Positions 1 to 8,469 of a stretch of DNA of 48,095 nucleotides are shown one piece after another (within the stretch, counting starts at the first letter, position 1; the number at the start of each line of letters is the position of its first letter). Source of the DNA: JBBQXK01 sp038251625. Lineage in GTDB: Bacteria; Pseudomonadota; Alphaproteobacteria; Rhodobacterales; Rhodobacteraceae. The position numbers were made by a program, and so were the translations under genes. Below the pieces are notes generated by a model. It had not been told where the DNA came from. It was given only the letters and a program-made list of their open reading frames with translations, and made no database searches. The DNA lies in contig JBBSBE010000014.1 in NCBI GenBank assembly GCA_038251625.1, positions 1 to 48,095 of the forward strand, given 5' to 3'.

Positions 1-388
1 CCGAAGTAACCCAACCTAAACAGTGAAGCTGACACCTACATCATCGGAACTCACGCCCCTAGTAGGCCGATATGCTAGCGTCCAGCGTCGAAACAACCAA
101 ACCGCCCGCATATCCCTTCAGTATATAACAGTTCAAAGAGCAAGGGCAGAAACACGACCGGTACGCCAGTTTCCCAGCGTCATCCCGACCGCCTCATGCC
201 CAGAATTTCGTCAGGCTTTCGCCCTTCCCGCATCAGTCCGTGGCGCGCTTCCGCGCTGGTCCGCTTCGGTGAGGCGCTGTTTACGGAAGGCCTCCGGGGG
301 CCGCAAGGGGGAAAAATGCGGTGGTTGCCAGAATTTTCGTGACCAGATCACAGTGCTCTGACAATAAAACGTTTTATCTGGATCTTAG
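1..388. other. Intergenic/unassigned stretch, no convincing gene
   Basis: Short open frames occur here, but none has a recognisable domain, a good ribosome binding site or the codon character of the neighbouring genes. The first 150 bases look less GC-rich than the rest of the window. Bases 364-377 form a perfect 14-bp palindrome (ATAAAACGTTTTAT) just beyond the 3' end of the minus-strand amidohydrolase gene. It could be an operator for a gene left of the window or the core of a terminator. Whether an upstream gene ends here cannot be told from the window. Confidence 0.5.
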
Positions 389-2050
389 TCAGGAAAACGC
401 ACTTCCCCGGTGGGTGATTTTCCCGCCGCACAGCGTCAGGGCGATGCCGGTGGCCCCGAATTCGGGCCCGGTGAGCGAGTCGATGTCGCCATCGATCACA
501 ACGGCATCGGCGGCAAGACCCTGGACAAGCCGCCCGGTCACGCCGTCAAGATGCGCGGCCCAAGCACCGCCCGCCGTGTAGGCTGCCAGTGATTCCATCT
601 GCCCCAGCCGTTCATCGGCACAACCTTCGTACGGCGCGCGCGTCAGCGCTGCCTGCAGGCCGCGCATGACGCTGACGTCCGTTACGGGCCAGTCGCTGGC
701 GTAGGCGATGTGTGCGCCTGCGTCAGCGAGGCTGCGCCAGAGATACGCATCCGGCCAGCGCCCCCGCCCGACTTTGTCGAGCGTCGGCTGCAGTGGAAAA
801 TCCAGCGCACCCGGCGGATGTGGCGGCTGCAGGCTGGCCGTCACGCCGAGGGCAGCCAGGCGCGGAATGTCGCTGCGGTCGATCAGCTCTATGTGCTCGA
901 TCCGGTGACGGCTGTCTCGCGCGCCATTGGCCGCGCGGGCGGCGGCATAACCATCCAGCGTCTGGCGCACAGCACCGTCGCCAATTGCATGCACCGCAAT
1001 CTGAAGACCACGGCGATCGATATCGGTGCATATGGCGTCGAAGCGGCCGGGCTCGAAAAGCGGCTCGGATCTGTGCCCCGGCATATCGGGGTATTCGTTC
1101 AGCATGTAGGCCGTGCCGGAATCAACCACGCCGTCCATGAACATCTTAACGAATCCGCAAGTCAGCCAATCATCGGCATAGTCGCGAGTCATCGCGTCGG
1201 CCCGGTCCAACTCACCCAAATCCATATGCGGCTTGAAGTGGAAAGGCACCTTGACGCGCGCAAGGAGATTCCCCTCCGCCCGCAAGCCTGACAGCAACTC
1301 AAGCGTGTAGCGGTTGCCGTCCATATTCACCATCGAGGTGATGCCGTGCGCCGCGCAGTGCCGGAGACCCGCAAGCGCTTTCTGGCGGTGGATCGCCTGC
1401 ACTGCAGCGTCAGGCCAAGGCGAGGGTTCACCACCCGTGGCAATGCCGAGGTAAAGATCAGCTTCACCGCCCAGCGCCACAACGGGCGCAAACGCCTCGA
1501 ACTCGCGCAACTCACCGGTGGCTATGCCGTCAGGCCCCATCACCACCTCATGCCCACGCGGCATTCTGGCGCCGTGCAGCAGTCCAGCCGCCAGAAGCGC
1601 CGCCGTGTTCGCCCAGACCGTGTGATGGTCCGGAGCGGTCATTGCAAAAGGCCGGTCAGCGATCATCGTATCCAGATCGGCACGCGTCACCGGGCGGTCG
1701 AGGATGCCATAATCCGCGCCTTGCGCCATGAGAAGCGGCCGGTTGGGGTGGGCGGACGCAAAGTCGCGCACCGCGCGCGTCAATGCCTGTCCGCCGTGCA
1801 CGCCGCCAAGTTGCAGGTGCGTCAGTTCGTTGCCACCAAGGATCAGGTGCAGATGGCTTTCCACAAAGCCCGGCAGGACCGACCGGCCGCCGCAATCGAA
1901 CACCTCCGTTTCAGGCCCGGCAAGCGCTTCAATCTCGGCCCGCGCACCAACTGCCAGCACCTTGCCACCCGCGAAGGCCACCGCTTCAGCACGCGCCGGG
2001 GCGGCCATGGTCAGGACACGGCCATTGGTCAGGATCAGGTCGGCGGTCAT
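389..2050 (-). CDS. YtcJ-like amidohydrolase (Amidohydro_3 family)
   Basis: A 553-residue cytoplasmic metal-dependent hydrolase of the amidohydrolase superfamily, YtcJ-like branch. The N-terminal beta-sandwich strand (ADLILTNGRVLTM) leads to LPGFVESHLHL, whose two histidines (66 and 68) are the first metal ligands. Later metal-site motifs are HRIEHIE and the aspartate of ASDWP near the C-terminus. The length is normal for the family, whose members hydrolyse amide or cyclic amide bonds and mostly have unknown substrates. The start codon overlaps the stop of the upstream ureohydrolase (ATGA at 2047-2050), so the two are translationally coupled and probably act on one nitrogenous compound. The exact substrate is unknown. 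Confidence 0.85.
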   Translation of the reverse strand: MTADLILTNGRVLTMAAPARAEAVAFAGGKVLAVGARAEIEALAGPETEVFDCGGRSVLPGFVESHLHLILGGNELTHLQLGGVHGGQALTRAVRDFASAHPNRPLLMAQGADYGILDRPVTRADLDTMIADRPFAMTAPDHHTVWANTAALLAAGLLHGARMPRGHEVVMGPDGIATGELREFEAFAPVVALGGEADLYLGIATGGEPSPWPDAAVQAIHRQKALAGLRHCAAHGITSMVNMDGNRYTLELLSGLRAEGNLLARVKVPFHFKPHMDLGELDRADAMTRDYADDWLTCGFVKMFMDGVVDSGTAYMLNEYPDMPGHRSEPLFEPGRFDAICTDIDRRGLQIAVHAIGDGAVRQTLDGYAAARAANGARDSRHRIEHIELIDRSDIPRLAALGVTASLQPPHPPGALDFPLQPTLDKVGRGRWPDAYLWRSLADAGAHIAYASDWPVTDVSVMRGLQAALTRAPYEGCADERLGQMESLAAYTAGGAWAAHLDGVTGRLVQGLAADAVVIDGDIDSLTGPEFGATGIALTLCGGKITHRGSAFS

Positions 2051-3021
2051 GCCTTTGTCTTTCGCCGGGGGTCTGCAGCAATTGCGCAGAGGATTTCGAA
2101 CATGACGCTCACACCAAGGAAAGCCGTACCACCCGAAGGATCAAAGGGCGGCGAAACCTCTACCAGATCGGCGCCCACGATATGCACGCCCGCCAGCGCC
2201 CGCGCGCATTCCAACGCCTGCCAGGAATTCGGTCCACCCACTTCTGGCGTGCCCGTACCCGGCGCGAACGCGGGATCGATGAAATCAATATCATAGCTCA
2301 CGTAGGTGGGGCCGTCGCCCGCCCTGCCCCGGGCTTCGGCCATCACGTCGGCCACGCCACGGGCATGGAAGGCATGGATCGGGATCACCTCGATTCCCAC
2401 CGCGCGGGCGAAATCACGATCTTCGCTGTCGTAGGCTGAACCCCGTATTCCGATCATCGTCACCCTATGGGGGTTGAGCAGGCCCTCCTCCACGGCACGC
2501 CGGAAGGGTGTGCCGTGCGTGTACATCGTGCCACCGAAGTAGCTGTGGAAAAGGTCTGTATGGCTGTCGAAATGGATCATGCCCAAGGGACGATCGCGGG
2601 CCAGCGCCCGAAGGATCGGCAGGCTGCAAAGATGGTCGCCGCCCGCTGTAAGGGGCAGGATATTGGCTTCGCCAAGTGCGCGATAGAAGGCCTCCATCCG
2701 TGCCAGCGTATCCATCAGATCAGCAGGGTTCGGCCCGACGTCGCCAAGGTCGGCGCAGGCCATCGCCTCAAACGGCCGTATCCCGCTGATCCCATGCTGC
2801 GCGCGGATCATCGTAGAAGCATCGCGCAACTGGCGCGGTCCGTGGCGGGGACCGGGGCGGTTTGTGGTGCCGCCGTCCCATGGCGCGCCGACGATCCCCA
2901 CTTCCACGTCGGCGAACCGCGCGTGTCCGGGCGGCACATGTGGCAGGCGCATGAAGCTTGGCACCCCGGCGAAACGTGGAAGATCGAAGCCTGAAACCGG
3001 CCGGAAAAATGTATCAATCAT
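2047..3021 (-). CDS. Agmatinase/ureohydrolase family protein
   Basis: A 324-residue ureohydrolase (arginase/agmatinase/guanidinobutyrase superfamily), a binuclear Mn enzyme that releases urea from a guanidino compound. The metal-site motifs are all visible: GGDH, HFDSHTD and SYDIDFIDPAFAPGTGTPE. The last is the agmatinase-like signature rather than the arginase one. I start at the ATG at 3021, preceded by AGGGGA at good spacing. An in-frame extension to 3156 lacks family similarity and would run toward the bactofilin promoter. It is followed in a 4-bp overlap by a YtcJ-type amidohydrolase. Agmatine, guanidinobutyrate or guanidinopropionate are all possible substrates, and I cannot separate them by eye. 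Confidence 0.85.
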   Translation of the reverse strand: MIDTFFRPVSGFDLPRFAGVPSFMRLPHVPPGHARFADVEVGIVGAPWDGGTTNRPGPRHGPRQLRDASTMIRAQHGISGIRPFEAMACADLGDVGPNPADLMDTLARMEAFYRALGEANILPLTAGGDHLCSLPILRALARDRPLGMIHFDSHTDLFHSYFGGTMYTHGTPFRRAVEEGLLNPHRVTMIGIRGSAYDSEDRDFARAVGIEVIPIHAFHARGVADVMAEARGRAGDGPTYVSYDIDFIDPAFAPGTGTPEVGGPNSWQALECARALAGVHIVGADLVEVSPPFDPSGGTAFLGVSVMFEILCAIAADPRRKTKA

Positions 3022-3115
3022 CGGCGTCCCCTGATTCTTTGCGGCAGTGAAGCACTCAATGGGGCATCCTGTCACCGGAAAGGCGGAAAACCGCCACGCG
3101 TCGGGCCGCCGCCCC

Positions 3116-3145
3116 TTGACCGCCGGGGGGTCTTTGGCGTCTATC
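3116..3145 (+). promoter_or_regulatory. Candidate promoter for bactofilin gene
   Basis: TTGACC at 3116-3121 and TCTATC at 3140-3145 are separated by 18 bp and lie about 48 bp upstream of the bactofilin start. The -35 element is near consensus and the -10 is imperfect. This is a sequence-only guess. Confidence 0.3.
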
Positions 3146-3192
3146 GGCAGGGTCACGCCCCGCCCGGCCGGAGCGCTTGCCGGAGGAAGCCG

Positions 3193-3555
3193 ATGTCAAA
3201 CCCCGCCCCAACACTTGATGCCAAGACTCAACCGCCGCGTACAGCAGGGCGATCCGTGTTGGCCGCTGACCTGCGGATTACAGGTGATATCGTCGCCGAA
3301 GGCACTGTCGAAATCATGGGCGAGGTCGAGGGCTCTGTTAAGGCCAAGGCGCTGATCGTGACGCACGAAGGACGAATGTCCGGCACCGTATCGGCTGAAA
3401 CGGTGGAACTGCGCGGCCAGATGAATGGTGCCATCAGCTGCAATGCCCTTACGCTGCGGTCGGCGGCGCAAGTGAAGGCTGATGTCGTCTATGAGACGGT
3501 GGCCATCGAAAGTGGCGCGGGCATCGAAGGATCCTTTAAGAAGCCCAAACGCTAA
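3193..3555 (+). CDS. Bactofilin (polymer-forming cytoskeletal protein)
   Basis: A 120-residue bactofilin. After a short disordered N-terminus (about 20 residues) the rest is a run of beta-helix turns with regularly spaced valine/isoleucine/glycine (for example GDIVAEGTVEIMGEVEGSV), and it ends in a short basic tail (FKKPKR). Bactofilins self-assemble without nucleotide into filaments at the inner face of the membrane and act in cell shape, stalk or envelope patterning. The start is supported by GGAGGAAG seven bases or so upstream. It stands alone, divergent from the ureohydrolase and convergent with the thioesterase, so the context adds nothing to its role. Confidence 0.92.
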   Translation: MSNPAPTLDAKTQPPRTAGRSVLAADLRITGDIVAEGTVEIMGEVEGSVKAKALIVTHEGRMSGTVSAETVELRGQMNGAISCNALTLRSAAQVKADVVYETVAIESGAGIEGSFKKPKR

Positions 3556-3563
3556 GCGGTACC

Positions 3564-3579
3564 GCGGGCGAAAGCCCGC
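3564..3579 (+). terminator. Hairpin with GAAA loop after bactofilin
   Basis: GCGGGC-GAAA-GCCCGC is a perfect 6-bp stem with a stable tetraloop, nine bases past the bactofilin stop and between two convergent genes. There is no T-run on either side, so it is a plausible but not classical terminator. Confidence 0.45.
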
Positions 3580-3605
3580 CTCGGATCCGATGCAGAGCAA
3601 GGCGC

Positions 3606-4025
3606 TCACTTTGGCGGGATAGCGTAGGTCAGGCCCGCGCGTGCCACCGGCTCTGCCCGACCGTCCGAATATAGCAGCACGTCGCCCACCACCAGTTGCC
3701 GCCCGAGTTTCAAAAGCCGCGAAACGGCGATCAGGTCACGTCCAGCCTCCGGCTTTCGCAGAAAGTCGATGGCGCAGTTCGTGGTCACCGCCAGAGCAAC
3801 CGGCCCGATGCGGCTGAGGATCGCCAGATACATCGCCACATCCGCCAGCGCGAACATCGACGGCCCCGAAACGGTGCCACCCGGCCGCAAGTGCCGCGTC
3901 GCCACGCGCATGCGCACGTCAAGGCCGACCTCAGTCACCGCTACGATATCGAAATCCTCGGCAACCTGCATGAAGTCGCGCTTCAGAAATGCCTCCAGCG
4001 CCGCCTTGTCCATCGCCTGATCCAT
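3606..4025 (-). CDS. PaaI-family hotdog thioesterase
   Basis: A 139-residue single hotdog-fold protein of the PaaI/4HBT acyl-CoA thioesterase group. The signature HLRPGGTVSGPSMFALADVAMY matches the family's HxRxGGxxxGxxxxxLADxA helix region, and LRKPEAGRDL with the following strands completes the fold. Such enzymes hydrolyse acyl- or aryl-CoA thioesters. The ATG at 4025 is chosen because GGGGGAAG precedes it and a longer in-frame start would cross the start of the divergent gene. It is divergent, with 56 bp between start codons, from an enoyl-CoA hydratase homologue, so the two may share control and CoA-ester metabolism. The substrate is unknown. Confidence 0.85.
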   Translation of the reverse strand: MDQAMDKAALEAFLKRDFMQVAEDFDIVAVTEVGLDVRMRVATRHLRPGGTVSGPSMFALADVAMYLAILSRIGPVALAVTTNCAIDFLRKPEAGRDLIAVSRLLKLGRQLVVGDVLLYSDGRAEPVARAGLTYAIPPK

Positions 4026-4081
4026 GCTTCCCCCCGCGCCCCGCTGCCCGTAAGCTTTCGCCAAAGCGGAGGAATGACAAG

Positions 4082-4879
4082 ATGACCGGTGATCTTTTGC
4101 AGCGGGTGGATGATGGTGGCGTTGCTCATCTGACGATGAACGCACCCGAACGGCTCAACAGCCTCTCAGATGCGATGCTGGCGGCGCTCAAGGCGGAGTT
4201 CGGGCGCCTGATGGAAGATCGTGTCACGCGCGTGGTTGTGCTTTCCGGCGCGGGCAAGGCGTTCTGCGCGGGTCATGACCTGAAGGAAATGCAGGCGGGC
4301 CGACAATCGCCGGACCGGGGTGCAGGGTACTTCGCCGATCTCTTCGCGCGGTGCGCCGAAGTGATGCAGATGATCCCTGCCCTGCCCCAGCCCGTGATCG
4401 CCGAGGTTCACGGCATAGCCACCGCCGCCGGCTGCCAGCTCGTCGCCTCGTGCGACATGGCCGTTGCGGCGGAGGGCACGCGATTTGGCGTCAACGGGGT
4501 CAACATCGGGCTTTTCTGCTCAACCCCAATGGTGGCACTCAGCCGCAATGTCCCCGCGAAGGTGGCCTTCGAGATGCTGACAACCGGCGAATTCATCCCC
4601 GCATCCCGTGCGCGCGAGGTGGGTCTGGTGAACCGCGTGGTCCCGCACCATGCGTTACGCGCAGAGACCACAGCACTGGCGCGAACGCTGGCAGGCAAAC
4701 TGACGGCAGCGGTGCGGATCGGCAAGCGCGCGTTTTACGATCAGCTGGGATTGCCACTTGCAGCAGCCTACGATCACGCAGGCGCTGTCATGGTCGAGAA
4801 TTCACTGTGGCGCGACACCGAAGAGGGAATCGCGGCCTTTCTGGAAAAACGCCTGCCCGACTGGCAGGACAGGCACTAG
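4082..4879 (+). CDS. Enoyl-CoA hydratase/isomerase family protein, ECHDC3-like
   Basis: A 265-residue crotonase-fold protein. The CoA/oxyanion-hole segments are present (CAGHDLKEM and VHGIATAAGCQLVASCDMAVA). The segment FGVNGVNIGLFCSTP resembles ECHDC3-type proteins and lacks the catalytic glutamate that canonical hydratases carry in the equivalent PExxxG segment. It may therefore not be an ordinary beta-oxidation hydratase. The ATG at 4082 follows GGAGG about eight bases upstream. Its stop shares the palindrome CTAG with the stop of the convergent dhaL-like gene. The reaction is unknown. Confidence 0.85.
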   Translation: MTGDLLQRVDDGGVAHLTMNAPERLNSLSDAMLAALKAEFGRLMEDRVTRVVVLSGAGKAFCAGHDLKEMQAGRQSPDRGAGYFADLFARCAEVMQMIPALPQPVIAEVHGIATAAGCQLVASCDMAVAAEGTRFGVNGVNIGLFCSTPMVALSRNVPAKVAFEMLTTGEFIPASRAREVGLVNRVVPHHALRAETTALARTLAGKLTAAVRIGKRAFYDQLGLPLAAAYDHAGAVMVENSLWRDTEEGIAAFLEKRLPDWQDRH

Positions 4880-5490
4880 CCCTGTCTGTCGGCCAGCGCA
4901 GCCACGATGGCTGTCATGGCGAGCATCCCGGGATCGTCCATGCCCTTGCTCTTCTCGGCAAAGATCCGCGCCCGTCCGATGGTGGCCGGCAGCGGGCGCA
5001 TGCTCGCCTGCGCGGACTGCGCCGCCTCAGCAGCCGCGTCGGCCACCATCGCTAGATCCGCAAGCCCATTTGTCGCCTTTGCCACGGCGTCCAGACTGTC
5101 AAGCACAGTCTTGCCACCCAGTTCCGCCTTGCCGCGTGCCATCATCGCGTCACGGGCAAGGCCCACCAGCCGCGATACCTCGACTGCATCGAATGTCGCG
5201 CGGCCTTTCAGATCCTTTGCAATCGCCATCAGGCCGGTAGCCATCAGCGTGCCGTAGGATGAACCAGAGGATTTGGTAAAGGCTTGCGCACAGGCCAACA
5301 GGAGCTGCCCCAGATCTTCGGGCAGCTTCGCAGCCCCCTCTTGCACCAGACGCATCCCGCGCGTCATCGTCACGCCCAGATCGCCGTCACCGAGCGCGCC
5401 ATCCGCAGCATTCAGCGCGTCAAAATCCCGCTCCATCGCGGCGGCCAGCCGGTCGATGGCCGCCAGGAATGCCGCGCGATCAATGGCCAT
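4876..5490 (-). CDS. dhaL: DhaL-like kinase subunit
   Basis: A 204-residue DhaL-type nucleotide-binding subunit of a two-protein dihydroxyacetone kinase. The GDGDLGVTMTRG loop supplies the Mg-binding aspartates, SGSSYGTLM is the helix-capping nucleotide loop, and KTVLDSLDAV matches the family's (K/R)TMLDAL segment. Its ATG at 5490 overlaps the stop of dhaK (ATGA) behind GGAGGG. An upstream GTG/ATG at 5517 would intrude into dhaK and is not preferred. No DhaM phosphotransferase subunit is nearby, so ATP rather than a PTS phosphoprotein may be the donor (inference). It is the last gene of the operon running down from 15928 or from 10993. Confidence 0.88.
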   Translation of the reverse strand: MAIDRAAFLAAIDRLAAAMERDFDALNAADGALGDGDLGVTMTRGMRLVQEGAAKLPEDLGQLLLACAQAFTKSSGSSYGTLMATGLMAIAKDLKGRATFDAVEVSRLVGLARDAMMARGKAELGGKTVLDSLDAVAKATNGLADLAMVADAAAEAAQSAQASMRPLPATIGRARIFAEKSKGMDDPGMLAMTAIVAALADRQG

Positions 5491-6488
5491 CACACCCTCC
5501 AGAACGCGCAATCGCAAGGCGCGGTCAAAAAGCCCTCAAGCTCGGCGTCCAGCGTGCAAAGCGTAATCGAGATGCCTGCCATCTCCATGGAGGTGGCATA
5601 ACGCCCGACCAGCGGCATCACAATGTGGGCGCCCGCGCCTTCGATCCGGGCCTTCACGATGCGATAGACAATATACAACTCCTCTGGCGGCGTGGCGCCA
5701 AGACTGTTGACCATGACCGAGACGCGATCGCCCGCTTTCAGCGGATGGTCGGCAAAAAGGCGGTCCATCATCTCGCCCGCGATGGCATCGGCAGTACGAA
5801 GCTTGTCGCGCCAGACGCCGGGCTCACCATGGATGCCCATGCCCATCTCCATCTCGTCTTCCGCGATGTCGAAAGTGGGCTTGCCTGCTTGCGGCACAGT
5901 GCAGGACGAAAGTGCCGCGCCGATGGACCGGCAGGCATCGGCAGCCTTCTGCGCGACCATTGTCACGGCATCGAGGTCGCGCCCCGCTTCTGCCGCGGCC
6001 CCGGCGATCTTGAACGCATAGACCATGCCCGCAACGCCGCGGCGCTTCGATGCCTCGGCAGGCGGGGCCGAGGCGATATCATCGGCAAGGATAACCGTCG
6101 TGCAACGGATATCGTCGAACTCGACCAATTCACCCGCCATATCGAAGTTCATGATATCGCCGCCGTAATTGCCGTAAAGGCGCAGCACGCCCGCACCGGT
6201 ATCTGCGGCTCGGATCGCATCTGCCATCTGTTCGGCAGAGGGCGAGGCAAAGACATCCCCGATTGCACAGGCATCCAGAAGCCCCGTGCCCACATAGCCG
6301 GTAAAGACCGGAAGGTGCCCCGATCCGCCACCGGTCACGATCCCCACCTTGCCCGGCTTGCCCGGTGTCGCACGTGCCACCACGCGGCCCGTCTCGCCAT
6401 GCAGGCGGTAATATTCGGGATGCGCGGCGGTCATGCCCGCCAGCATCTCATCCACATAGTCGACGGGGTTGTTCAGGATTTTCTTCAT
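5490..6488 (-). CDS. dhaK: Dihydroxyacetone kinase-type subunit DhaK
   Basis: A 332-residue DhaK-family substrate-binding kinase subunit. GGGSGHLPVFTGYVGTG with His58, YGNYGGDIMNFDMA with Asp111, and GMGIHGEPG with His220 retain the residues that in characterised DhaK form the active site and covalently hold the ketone as a hemiaminal. The real substrate could be dihydroxyacetone or a related short ketose such as erythrulose. The ATG at 6488 is preceded by GGAGG and overlaps the stop of the permease gene (ATGA). Lying downstream of a sugar importer, it probably traps an imported or released ketose as its phosphate. DHA is the simplest assumption, not proven. Confidence 0.9.
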   Translation of the reverse strand: MKKILNNPVDYVDEMLAGMTAAHPEYYRLHGETGRVVARATPGKPGKVGIVTGGGSGHLPVFTGYVGTGLLDACAIGDVFASPSAEQMADAIRAADTGAGVLRLYGNYGGDIMNFDMAGELVEFDDIRCTTVILADDIASAPPAEASKRRGVAGMVYAFKIAGAAAEAGRDLDAVTMVAQKAADACRSIGAALSSCTVPQAGKPTFDIAEDEMEMGMGIHGEPGVWRDKLRTADAIAGEMMDRLFADHPLKAGDRVSVMVNSLGATPPEELYIVYRIVKARIEGAGAHIVMPLVGRYATSMEMAGISITLCTLDAELEGFLTAPCDCAFWRV

Positions 6489-7480
6489 CGGCTGGCCTCC
6501 GGCTTCGGTTTCGGGCGGCGCTGGGGCGCGGCCCTTGTATTTATGATCATGACGAAGATCAGGAGAACGCCCCAGATCAGTTCGCGCGCAAAGTTCGAGA
6601 CCGACAGCATGTTGAGCCCGCTCGACAGAAACTGCATCGACAATACGGCCAGAACCACGCCAATGATCTTGCCGTAGCCCCCATAGGGATTCACGCCTCC
6701 AAGGACGGCAATCAGCACCGCGAGGAGGAGGTAGCTCGAGCCATAATCGGCCTTGGCCGAATTGGCGCGGCTCATCACCACCAAGCCCGCGATGGCGGCG
6801 AGAAGGCCAGACAGAAGATAGACGCGGATCAAGAGGCCGGTGATGTCGATCGCGGCAAAGCGGGCGGCCAAAGGGTTGGCCCCGAACATCTGCACCTTTA
6901 GGCCAAAGCCTGTGCGCGACAGGATCAGTGCCAAGAGCGCGGCCAGAACGGCAAACAGGATCAGAGGCACCGGAATGCCCAAAGCCGTGCCGTTCCCCAA
7001 CCACGCAATGGCTGTGGGAAAACCCATTACGGCAGACCCGCCCGTCAGCGCCACTGCCAGCCCGGTGAAAATCAGCCCCGACCCAAGCGTTGCCAAAATC
7101 GCGGGCAGCCCCAACACCGCAACGAGGATGCCGTTAAAGAGCCCCGCCACCAGCCCCAGCACCATTGAAGCGGCTACAGCCGCAGCGATCCACATGGCCG
7201 CATCGGCGCCCGTCGCATCAGGCCCGGCAAAGCGCGTGAGGATCATCGCCGCCACGACGGCAGTGAAATTGGCCACACCTACCACGGAAAGATCGATCCC
7301 TCCTGTCAGCATGGTCACGGTCATCGCCAACGCAAGAATGGCAAATTCGGGGAACTGAAAGGCCATCGAAGTCATGTTCTGCGCCGATAAGAACCTGTCA
7401 GGCGAAAGCGCGGCCATCACGGCAAACACAGTCAGCGCAATGACAGCCAATCGCGCTTCGGGCGAGGCGAAACGGTGCAT
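6485..7480 (-). CDS. Sugar ABC transporter permease (RbsC/LsrD-type)
   Basis: A 331-residue inner-membrane permease of the BPD_transp_2 family, with eight to ten hydrophobic helices. MLTGGIDLSVVGVANFTAVV is the conserved GGIDLSVG-type loop of ribose-class importers, and ARFAAIDITGLLIRVYLLSG is the conserved cytoplasmic coupling-loop region. It starts at 7480 in a 4-bp overlap with the preceding permease and ends overlapping dhaK. Together with the first permease it would form a heterodimeric channel. Both genes are of similar length and moderately similar. Confidence 0.9.
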   Translation of the reverse strand: MHRFASPEARLAVIALTVFAVMAALSPDRFLSAQNMTSMAFQFPEFAILALAMTVTMLTGGIDLSVVGVANFTAVVAAMILTRFAGPDATGADAAMWIAAAVAASMVLGLVAGLFNGILVAVLGLPAILATLGSGLIFTGLAVALTGGSAVMGFPTAIAWLGNGTALGIPVPLILFAVLAALLALILSRTGFGLKVQMFGANPLAARFAAIDITGLLIRVYLLSGLLAAIAGLVVMSRANSAKADYGSSYLLLAVLIAVLGGVNPYGGYGKIIGVVLAVLSMQFLSSGLNMLSVSNFARELIWGVLLIFVMIINTRAAPQRRPKPKPEASR

Positions 7481-8469
7481 CACGCGGCCCTCGCGGCAGC
7501 GCGCTTGGCCTGCCATGCGGGCAGCCCTGTGCCCAAGAGGATCAGAACGCCGATGGTCACCGATTGCCATGTGTTGGGAATACCGATCACAATAAGCGAA
7601 TTGCGCACCAGCACGATCAGCGCCACGCCCAGAAAAGTGCCGGTGAGCGTGCCATAACCCCCGGCAAGCCGCGCGCCGCCAAGCACCACTGCCGCAATCA
7701 CCGACAATTCCAGCCCCACCAGATCGAACGGGTTGGCGACGCGCGCCATTGAAGCGTGGATCGTACCCGCAAGCCCCGCCAGCACACCCACGTACACATA
7801 GACAAAGAATTGTGTCCGGGCGACGTTCACTCCGATCCGTCGCGCGCTTTCCACCGATCCGCCGATCGCAAAAATTGTGCGCCCCAGCATCGTGCGATGA
7901 AGGATGGCCCAGGTGATCACCACCACCGCAACCGTCACCAGAAAGGCCGCGTGCAGCGAATAGAAACTGCCATCTGCATTGGTACCGCGCACCACCATCA
8001 TCCGCCCGAATTCGCGCATGCCGGGCGGCAGGGTGGTGATCTGCTTTTGGCCGACGAATGTCAGCATGAAGCCGCGAAAGATGGAAAGCGTGCCGAGCGT
8101 CACGATCAAGGTGGGCAGACGGAAAAGCGCGATCAGAGTGCCGTTGATGCTGCCCAAAAATGCACCGATACCCATTCCCAGGCCCAGCGCGCCCCACCAC
8201 GGCATCCACGGCGCCACCGCATTCAGCGCCATCGCGGTCACGTACATTGCAAACGCGGCAACTGCTGTGAAGCTCACGTCGATCCCGCCCGACACCAGCA
8301 CAAGCATGGCACCCACGGCAAAGATGGTCAGAACGATACCGCCACGCAACAGATCGGTCAGCGTGGCAATGGACAGGAAGCGTGGGTCAGAAACAGCGGC
8401 AAGCGCGCAGAAGGCAACGATCACAAGCGCCACCAGCCATTCGTTACGGGCGAGGTCGATCTTGGGCAT
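7480..8469 (-). CDS. Sugar ABC transporter permease (RbsC/LsrC-type)
   Basis: A 329-residue BPD_transp_2-family permease. LVSGGIDVSFTAVAAFAMYV is the ribose-class signature, and GGSVESARRIGVNVARTQFF is the EAA-like cytoplasmic loop that contacts the ATPase. The ATG at 8469 overlaps the ATPase stop codon (ATGA). A GTG one codon earlier is also possible. It partners the second permease and the tandem-domain ATPase for import of a sugar. Confidence 0.9.
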   Translation of the reverse strand: MPKIDLARNEWLVALVIVAFCALAAVSDPRFLSIATLTDLLRGGIVLTIFAVGAMLVLVSGGIDVSFTAVAAFAMYVTAMALNAVAPWMPWWGALGLGMGIGAFLGSINGTLIALFRLPTLIVTLGTLSIFRGFMLTFVGQKQITTLPPGMREFGRMMVVRGTNADGSFYSLHAAFLVTVAVVVITWAILHRTMLGRTIFAIGGSVESARRIGVNVARTQFFVYVYVGVLAGLAGTIHASMARVANPFDLVGLELSVIAAVVLGGARLAGGYGTLTGTFLGVALIVLVRNSLIVIGIPNTWQSVTIGVLILLGTGLPAWQAKRAAARAA

